Positions 56,954-64,000 of a DNA stretch of 64,000 nucleotides are shown piece after piece. The stretch comes from Saksenaea vasiformis B4078. Taxonomy: Eukaryota; Mucoromycota; Mucoromycetes; Mucorales; Saksenaeaceae. The notes under the pieces were generated by a model. It saw only the letters and a list, made by a program, of their open reading frames with translations, made no database searches and had not been told where the DNA came from. The DNA is taken from positions 62,001-126,000 of the forward strand of contig JNDT01002218.1 in NCBI GenBank assembly GCA_000697055.1, written 5' to 3'. The position numbers were made by a program, and so were the translations under genes. Every line of letters starts with the position of its first letter. The stretch's first letter is position 1.

Positions 56954-58529
56954 ATGTCCACTATCGCCATTCTCAAGGTAAATGTGGAGAGGAAGCCATC
57001 CCGAATGCATGTAAATGTAACATGGTGAAAAGCAAACTGTGAGTGTGCTGTCCTCGCGTAGCACCTATAGAGCATACAATACACGACAAGATCCACAACG
57101 GCCGGCGGATCCTCCTCCTCCTCCTTCTTTCTATATTCCTAACAGACAATATGATGATGAGGTTGTCTTCTCCGAGGAAACACGGCGTCGTCTAGCTCGT
57201 CTACGTGAACATCGATTCCATCCTACCAATATCCCAGACTCACCCGACTTCGGTACCAACCAGTATATTAACATTGACGAAGAACTGAAGGAACAATTAA
57301 AACGCATTTTGTCACAATTCAATGCGCCAATTCGATACGCATTTGCCTATGGTAGCGGCGTGTTCCGCCAGGCGGGTTATGAAAATGAGGTAGGCGTCTA
57401 TCGGACCGCCACCGAGAGGTTCTTGACATGGCTGGCATAGAAACCTATGCTTGACTTTATTTTTGGTGTGATGCATCCAGGACATTGGCATGCGCTGAAC
57501 ATGCAACAAAATCCTCATCACTACTCGGCATTAAGACGATTAGGCAGTGGAGCGATTTCAGCACTCCAGCAACATGTAGGTGCGGGCATCTATTTCAATC
57601 CTCACGTTGAAATCGACGGAATGGTACGGTATCATCGTCTCACGCCTGTTAAACCTGCTCATGATAAAAAAATTTCTAGATGATAAAATATGGTGTTGTG
57701 TCCATAGATACATTATGCAAAGATCTACTTGATTGGGATACGCTATACCTTTCTGGCCGGATGCATAAGCCTGTATGTTTCTGGAGAATAAGTTTCGCTG
57801 TTCTGGGCTAATATTTGTTTTTATTAGGTGAAAATTCTTCGAGATGATCCAAGGGTCCGTCTGGCGAACCAAGTCAATTTGACGGAGGCCGTGCGTGTCG
57901 CCTTGTTAACATTACCCGAGGAATTTACGGAGGAGGAGCTGTATGAACGGATTGCCGGCATCAGCTACGTGGGAGATTTTCGAATGTTTGTTGGTGAAAA
58001 TCCAAACAAAGTCAAGAACATTGTGCGAGCCCAGATGAGTCAATTCCATAGATTGTATTCAGGTTTACTAGATGATCTACCTAACGTTTCTGTTCTGGGC
58101 GAAGGGAAATTTCAGGTAAGAGAACTCCATGCAAAAAGTGCTGCTTGAACATATGCTTCGTTTTCTCTCAGCAAAACCAAAATCCGCGCTTTCGTGGTTT
58201 AATGGTGCGGAAGCTGCCACTTACATTGTATCAGAAACTGGTGATTGAGCATCACAGTTACGCAGCGCGACATGGCACAGTTGTACCGGATGAGATAGAT
58301 GCAATGAGTGAACAAATTGCGTCGTCTCCGGCACTCCGCTCTTATTTTGATAAAAGTACGACATAGAGAAAGATGTGTTGCATGCATTCATGGTATCTTA
58401 GGTCTTCATGAGATTATTGCTAGGCCAGCAATGACTCAAAGTATCAAGGGGATATTTACTGCAGGCCCTGTAAAGGCTTCACATTACACTGCAAGGAAGA
58501 TGAGCAGATGGTGGTTTGCAGAAAAGTAG
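56954..58529 (+). CDS. TAM41: Mitochondrial CDP-diacylglycerol synthase Tam41
   Basis: Phosphatidate cytidylyltransferase of the mitochondrial inner membrane, first step to cardiolipin. Seven exons: 56954-56977 (24 nt), 57033-57389, 57441-57623, 57680-57772, 57828-58115, 58172-58355 and 58402-58529, about 418 aa. The tiny first exon (MSTIAILK) joins in frame to QTVSVLSSRSTYRAYNTR, a basic, Ser-rich presequence. Nucleotidyltransferase motif FAYGSGVFRQ; then LDFIFGVMHPGHWHALNMQQ NPHHYS, KYGVVS, DWDTLYLSGRMHKPVKIL, FTEEELYERIAGISYVGDFR, and the C-terminal ARPAMTQSIKGIFTAGP. AATAAA at 58662. Confidence 0.93.
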
Positions 58530-58988
58530 ATCATAGACGAAGATGTCGACTAGAATAGAGGAAGCGCAGGCCTTTTTTCCGGTGTAGCATATATTTTGGA
58601 CTAATAAGTGGGAGAAGGAAAAGTGGGAGGATCGATAAGCTTGCTATAAAATGTAGAGAATAATAAAGGCGAAAGCTGCGTCGTTTTCTTTACGATACAT
58701 GCATACTGCTTACTGAATGCTTTCTTTATGCTATATGTAACAGATTTTCCTTCCACGAAGAGCCAAACTTGCATTAAGCAAAAACATAAGATGCATCATT
58801 TATACCAACGTTAGAGTAAACGTAAAAAAGAAGTGCTTCCCAGCGCAAAGTTTCGAAGCTCACACCCCGATAGTTGGTGCATGCATAATGAGGCCTGATA
58901 AGCCACAGAAGAAGTACCTTGCGGCTAAATATTGCGCCTTTAATTTTCTGCTTTTTGTGCGCTCTGCGTTGACCTTTCATACAATACC
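58530..58988. other. Intergenic region TAM41/MPP6
   Basis: 459 bp, including TAM41 3' UTR with AATAAA at 58662-58667. No gene seen. Confidence 0.5.
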
Positions 58989-59618
58989 ATGACGGAAAAA
59001 GGGAAGCAACCGTCCAATCGGTTGTTAAGCATGAAGGTAAAAAAGGTATGTAACTTCCTTGCACTAAGGCCAGTGTTCTAGTTCATGCAACGATCGTTGG
59101 AGAAGGAGAAGCAAGAGCAACTGGAACGAGAACGTAAACGCATCATTTCCGAAGCGGAATGGGTTGTTGAATATGAAACAGAAGATGTGCAAAAAACGTA
59201 TGTGTGAAGAGGAATCAATACATGTGAACTTATGGTAGACTAGGAAGATGCGTGTAGAATATGAACCAAGTTTCCTGCCGTTCACTCACGATACGACCGT
59301 TGGAAGACAATCATTTCAGCAATTTAATAAGAAAATTGAAGTAAGGATAACGAGTGCTATTATTATTATTATGAATTGTCTATTCACAAGATCATACCCT
59401 AGGAATCCGGAAAAGAGGAGGAGGACCAGCAACGATTAGAGCGGGAAACAGAAAAAGAAAAGGTTGCCGAGCTTTCCGACACAGAGTTACTTAAGCGTAT
59501 GAAAAATCTTCGTTCGGTACACGTACCTCGGGCAAAGAAACGAGCACCAGAAGATGGTGAAGTGAAGAAAAAGAAGAAACAAAAGGCAGCACCAACCGGA
59601 TTCATCAAGCCGGAATAA
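58989..59618 (+). CDS. MPP6: MPP6, nuclear exosome cofactor
   Basis: Small RNA-binding cofactor of the nuclear RNA exosome, bridging the Rrp40 cap and Mtr4. Four exons: 58989-59036, 59082-59197, 59244-59340 and 59403-59618, about 158 aa, a normal size. The N-terminal KQPSNRLLSMKFMQRSLEKE is the family Mtr4-binding signature, followed by the charged coil QEQLERERKRIISEAEWVVE, FNKKIEESGKEEEDQQRLE and a Lys-rich tail (VKKKKKQKAAPTGFIKPE). Low-complexity, mostly unstructured, as expected. Confidence 0.85.
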
Positions 59619-60495
59619 TAGTCGAAGTTCTGATAAAAAGAAGAAGAACCAAACCCCATCCTCTGCCGATAGTATGGTATCAACTGATACCCAATTCTGT
59701 CCACGCAGAACTCTGTAGTATACATGCTTTTGCAAGTCAACATGCGCCATTAGAAAAGATATTGTTCGTTTAAACCCAGGAATGAATTGTGCATCACTAC
59801 AATATTTTCTGTATAAGACACTTCGTTTTTTGAAAGCTTGACTCCGTTCAGCGATCTACATGGAAGACAAGAGGTTTTCTGGATATATACTACGACCCTG
59901 TTACTATCTGATATCACGATGGCTATGTGTTATAGGTTGATAGATTTGGATTTTTGGTATCACTGAGATGTCAAGTCTTCAATTAGCCCACTGAGGAAGC
60001 TGGAAAGAGGACTAAAACGACGCCATATGCTAAAAAAAGTTATTACGCACTATGACAATAGCCAGTCTATTAGAGATAACGACAGTTTCCTCGGCTTGGA
60101 CATCCGCGATAGGTGGACTTGATAGAGCAAGAGCTAGCAGGTCCCCTTGGATATGGAATTGTGTAACGTGTGGTCCCCAAGAAATATGCTTTATTTTCGA
60201 TTTTCTTATAAAAATGGTATAACGACTACAACTGAAATGTCTTTACTCTTTGACCAGTAATAAACGTGTTCTCGGTGCCGTTAAGGTTTGAGCCGCCCTC
60301 ATGGTGGAGTGGATGCCTGAACTGCTCGCACTTATTTTTTGGTGACGTCATTTTTGCATCGTGTGTTCGAAATTTTTTGTTTCATTTCTATCAAGAACCT
60401 GTCTTCCCCTTGTTTTTATAAACAGTTTTCATTGTAAGTCATTCTCGGCGAAAATGACTCAGTAACCCGCTCACACTTTTAAATGCATCATAGCC
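59619..60495. other. Intergenic region before ATP4
   Basis: 877 bp; no supported gene. Pyrimidine-rich sequence and TTTTTATAAAC near 60411-60423 just upstream of ATP4 may serve as core promoter. Confidence 0.45.
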
Positions 60496-61570
60496 ATGGC
60501 TTTCAGATTGTTGACCAAGAGTGCAGCTGGTAAATTGCCCGTTTGTACTATGAAAAAATGCCTTCTTCTGACGCGATGAATTAGTTGCCGCCGCTCGCCC
60601 TGCCTTGTTGACTGCCTCGCGTCAGACTGTCCGTGCTACAGCGTAAGAACGAAAACGAGAGGAAAAAAGCCGAGAATAACCACGTTTTCTCCATATAGTA
60701 TCCGCAGTTACACCACCCAAAACGAGGGTAAGCCTACCCTGGATATGTGTATGGCAGTAATGAGACTGAACGTACCATTGTGTTTTTTGCTTTTAATCAT
60801 TAGTTGAGCCCAAGCAGAAGGCCTCCAGCATTATTGACGCTCTTCCCGGTAACTCGCTTGTCTCCAAGACTGGTTACGTTACCTTGAGCGCCGGTTTGGC
60901 CACTTTCTTGATTTCCAAGGAAATTTACGTGTTGAACGAGGAAACTTTGGTCTTGGTTGCCTCTGCTGGTCTTCTTGGCGTTCTCGTGAAGTATTTGAGA
61001 GAACCCTTCACCAACATGGCCAACGAGCACATTGACGTATGTGGGGGAAGAGCTGCGAAAAGGAGGGACAGAGAGAGGAGAAAGGGAACTGATGATGATG
61101 AAATTTGTTATTGGATATTACTAGCGTATCAAGAACATCTTGAACCAGGCCCGTGCTGATCACAAGGCTGCCGTTCAGGAGCGCATTGAGGAGGTCGGTC
61201 AGATGAAGGATCTTGTTGATGTGACCAAGGCACTTTTCGAACTTTCGCGCGAAACTGCACAGTTGGAAGCTGAGGCCTTCAAGTTGAAGCAGGAGGTTTC
61301 TGTGGCGCAGGAGGTGAAGAGCACCCTGGATTCGTGGGTCCGTCATGAGGCCAACGTCCGCGAGCGTGAGCAGAAGCAGCTGGCTGCTTACTTGATCGAG
61401 AAGATCCACAAGGAACTGCAGAGCCCCTCCGTCCAGCAACAAATCTTGGATCAGGCTGTTCTTGACATTGAAAGTAAGTGATAGTAGAAGACGAAGAAGA
61501 CGACGAAGGAGACGCAGGGTTATTCATTTATTTACTCTTTCCATTAGAGGTTGCTTCCAAGAGCGCTTAG
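60496..61570 (+). CDS. ATP4: Mitochondrial ATP synthase subunit 4 (subunit b)
   Basis: Peripheral-stalk subunit b of F1Fo ATP synthase. Six exons: 60496-60529, 60585-60642, 60699-60727, 60804-61036, 61125-61473 and 61548-61570 (23 nt), about 241 aa (yeast Atp4 is 244 with presequence). The N-terminal basic presequence MAFRLLTKSAAVAAARPALL and TASRQTVRATAIRSYTT is cut into three small exons. Then ASSIIDALPGN, two membrane segments (TGYVTLSAGLATFLISKEIY, LVLVASAGLLGVLVKYL) and a long coiled stalk (HKAAVQERIEEVGQMKDLVD). AATAAA follows 13 nt after the stop. Confidence 0.95.
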
Positions 61571-61612
61571 ACATTAGACTTGTAATAAATCAAACCAAGA
61601 AAAATAACTTTT

Positions 61613-62334
61613 CTATTGACTAAAACCCAAACCACCACGTCTACCCATCTGCTGCTGTTTCTTAAGTTGTAAACCGTCCTGGAATTGCTTTTCAAGGTCA
61701 TTATGGATGCGGGATTTCTCATCCTCATCGATTGCACTCTTAAGCGATCCATATAACCCACCCGACGCCTTTTTAGGTTTGGCTTGTTCTGATGGGTTGC
61801 TCTTTTTGGCTCCGAGAAGACGCATGAATTTGTTCTTTCGTGCTTCATCGCCTCCGAAAGAAGCTTTGTCCCAAGCATTCCATCCTTGTGCTGTTGCGGT
61901 CTCTGTGGTGCTACTTGCTTCAGACGTCTCTGACTTGTCTTCAGAAGAACTACTGTCTTTCTTCTCTTTCTTCATCTTTTTCTCAGTCTTTGGTTTCTCT
62001 TCCTCCTCTTCCACGTCGCGTTTTCGCTTTTTGCCTAAAACTCAGGTCGATCAATTTTTAATTCGTTCCTACATATCGAAAAAGTATGCTTCGTACCAGA
62101 TTCTACATCCTTGGCTTTCTTTTCCTTCTTCTCTTTTTTCTCCTTCTTTTCCTTCTTTTCCTTCTTCTCCTTTTTGTCCTTTTTGTCTTTCTTGCTCTTC
62201 TTATGCTGCACCAGAAGAATGTTACATGACGAACGTCATGACATGCTGAGTACCTTTTTTACTTCGATTGTAATTGATTCCACCTCTTCTGAGGATGATC
62301 TGTCTTTTTTGCTCTTTTTTTCGCTCTTGCCCAT
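61613..62334 (-). CDS. Lysine-rich SMAP-domain nuclear protein
   Basis: Nuclear/nucleolar-type protein with a C-terminal small-acidic-protein-like (SMAP) domain, as in KNOP1. Three minus-strand exons: 62334-62254, 62205-62097 and 62034-61613, about 203 aa. The N-terminal half is nearly all charged: tandem KKDKKEKKEKKEKKEKK, then KKRKRDVEEEEEKPK and DSSSSEDKSETSE. The C-terminal domain reads GWNAWDKASFGGDEARKNKF MRLLG, then KSAIDEDEKSRIHNDLEKQF and QQQMGRRGGLGF. It converges with ATP4, 42 bp between stops. Biochemical role unknown. Confidence 0.82.
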
Positions 62335-63034
62335 AGTATAATGTTTCGAGATCACGAGATGGAAACAGAAATCTCTGTGTGTGGGCGCTCTTTCTTTTTT
62401 TTTTTTTTCAGTCAGTCATGTCCAAGCCGCACTGGACGGAATAGCTGTCCGGTGCCTGTCCTTTTTTTTATATATTTAATTCCTCTCTGCTGCATCAAGT
62501 CGCAATGGACTTGATATCGAGCTTCAAAGCGTAGAAAGACAGAAACTGATTGAGAAAGACTTGACGCGTGCTTTTAATTAAGAATTCAGAAATGCAAAGT
62601 AAAGAAGAGCGACTGAAACAGCCGCTTCTTTGGTCGGAGTGGAAATTAGTACAGGCTTCTTTTCTGCCTGTATCCATCCTTCTTGCGATGTTATGATATA
62701 AATGTTTGCTAGTCGATCGGACCATTTAACGATATATACAGTACAGTTTTATCCACAGGGATTTTCGTCAAGCGTGGCATGAAACAAAATTTGCTTAAAC
62801 AAAGGCGCATGAAAGAAAGAATGATACATTGTTACTGACGACATGATGATGTGAAAGAGCCAGACATAAGCTTGTTTCTTGCTATCACACGACATGCTAA
62901 ATCCCATTGTTATTGGCCTTTGAATACAAAGAATGTCGTCAATCATGGTCAAACATTCAAAAAGGGTGATAGAGATGAACCAGGATTTCTTTACGGTTTT
63001 CTTTTTTTTTTCTCTGCTTCTTTAGTTTTTGGCC
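62335..63034. promoter_or_regulatory. Divergent promoter region SMAP gene/KDM3-like gene
   Basis: 700 bp between two divergent start codons; T-rich runs at 62396-62409 and 63002-63011, TATATATTTAA at 62470. No gene seen. Confidence 0.5.
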
Positions 63035-63994
63035 ATGAAGAAAACAGACGTTAACAAGAAAAGTACTGCCAAACAGAAAAGCTCCACCGGTCAGAAGCGT
63101 GCTGAAAGAATCCTAAAGAAAATCAAGAATGGACCACGCGACGTTGCAGAATCCAAAGTCGAATGGAATCTTAACCACATACCTGCTAATCTCAAGGTTC
63201 AGGACAGGCGTTGTAATGCCAAGGCATACAAACAATTCAAGAACCGCTGCAAACCTTGTATTAACCGAGTCAATGGTCGATTCTGTCACTTCAAGGATTT
63301 TAGAGCTTTTGAAATCAAGCCGCGCAACCAGCTTGGCTATGGTCCTCATTTTGTTAGTACCGAAGCCGAGGATCCTATCCAGGCTTTCAATAGCAAGCAA
63401 CGCTTTGACATCAAGTGCGTAGTCAAGCGTAGCCAGCACCAGCGCACCTACGTGTTGAAACAAATTGAACAGGCAGTGAGGCGCATTTTGGACGAAGATG
63501 AGAAGATCAGCGAAGGAGACACGCCTGAGACGCAACGCCGCAGAGCACCGCCAAATGATCACAAGTGCAATTGGTGTGAGCATTCCATTTTCAACAAGTA
63601 CTGGTTGTGTGCCATTTGTGGCACGAATTTGTGCCATGTTTGCTACGAAAGCGACACGTGGCGAGAGGCAGAAAACACATGCTCTTTCCGCCGTGTACAC
63701 ACGCCGAGACACATGGTGCCTGTGAAACTGATCAAGGACGAAACATTGAGCAAGATCCGATCGGATTGTGAAGACTTTGTGGACGAGACCGAGAGAGCCT
63801 CCAAGCGATCTCGTACGGTCCTCTCTTCTTCCTCGAACGAATTACCCATGGAAGTCGTTATCATCCAGTCAAGAGATCAATTTTCACTCGAGGCTTTCCA
63901 AAACCATTGGCAGACATTCAAGCCGATGATTATCAAGGGACTCCTGTCTGAAGCCCTCCAAATGGAGATCACGGAGCATATTAACGAGCATGAG
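63035..63994 (+). CDS. KDM3/JMJD1-like JmjC protein, 3' partial
   Basis: Start of a probable histone H3K9 demethylase-like protein. The first exon (320 codons) ends at a GTAGGT donor at 63995 and the gene continues beyond the window. A Lys-rich N-terminus is followed by a Cys-rich region: RRCNAKAYKQFKNRCKPCIN, and a zinc-finger set CNWCEHSIFNKYWLCAICGT NLCHVC, as precedes JmjC in KDM3 proteins. After a basic linker (RASKRSRTV) the sequence FQNHWQTFKPMIIKGLLSEA is the typical entry to a KDM3 JmjC domain (yHxxfxxG...PVIVKGL). The iron-binding HxD...H residues lie outside the window, so activity cannot be judged. Confidence 0.8.
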
Positions 63995-64000
63995 GTAGGT

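Noticed and set aside
61707..62249. 180-codon plus-strand ORF rich in Ser/Phe
   Set aside because: Antisense of the lysine/serine-rich SMAP-domain gene; composition is explained by the complement of AAG/GAA codons.
63113..63712. 199-codon minus-strand ORF
   Set aside because: It is the antisense shadow of the KDM3-like exon, whose plus-strand protein has clear zinc-finger motifs.

Overview
This window is nuclear DNA of a filamentous fungus. Nearly every gene is cut by short introns of about 45-110 nt with GT...AG ends, genes lie 100-1500 bp apart on both strands, and the products are typical fungal housekeeping proteins. Protein character (a Pic2-type carrier, a TMEM135-like protein, an attractin-like kelch protein) suggests an early-diverging, Mucoromycota-like fungus. 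That placement is inference; no rRNA or species marker is present. I rebuilt the gene models by hand from splice sites and reading-frame continuity.

Left part (1-17.9 kb): the 3' part of a PPR protein; two divergent stomatin paralogues; an ATP-dependent NAD(P)H-hydrate dehydratase; a sterol O-acyltransferase (MBOAT); proteasome beta-7 (PRE4) convergent with an Ara2-like aldo/keto reductase; and a leukotriene-A4-hydrolase-type M1 aminopeptidase. From 17.9 to 21.6 kb lies a gene-poor stretch with coding-looking relics and a dispersed repeat.

Middle (21.6-44 kb): an unrecognised three-exon gene with an acidic tract, MAF1, a two-finger C2H2 factor with a polyglutamine run, the ABC protein CAF16, a TMEM135-like membrane protein, a one-finger C2H2 protein, a large attractin/MEGF8-like membrane receptor, a small WWE-like ORF, the SNARE Bos1/membrin, an ML-domain (NPC2-like) lipid-transfer protein, LTO1, and the mitochondrial carrier PIC2.

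Right part (44-64 kb): RPL19; a 1205-aa GRAM-TBC-EF-hand Rab GAP (GYP2/TBC1D8-9 type); a decayed DDE transposase; a GNAT acetyltransferase; a second copy of the dispersed repeat; APC6/CDC16; TAM41; MPP6; ATP4; a lysine-rich SMAP-domain protein; and the 5' part of a KDM3-like JmjC protein that runs off the window.

There is no sign of a metabolic cluster: the genes serve unrelated processes (proteostasis, lipid handling, mitochondria, vesicle transport, cell cycle, RNA metabolism). The most interesting items are the attractin-like receptor with its run of phase-1 introns, a 5-nt microexon in the Rab GAP, an RPL19 start codon apparently split by an intron, the divergent stomatin pair, and the inverted dispersed repeat.
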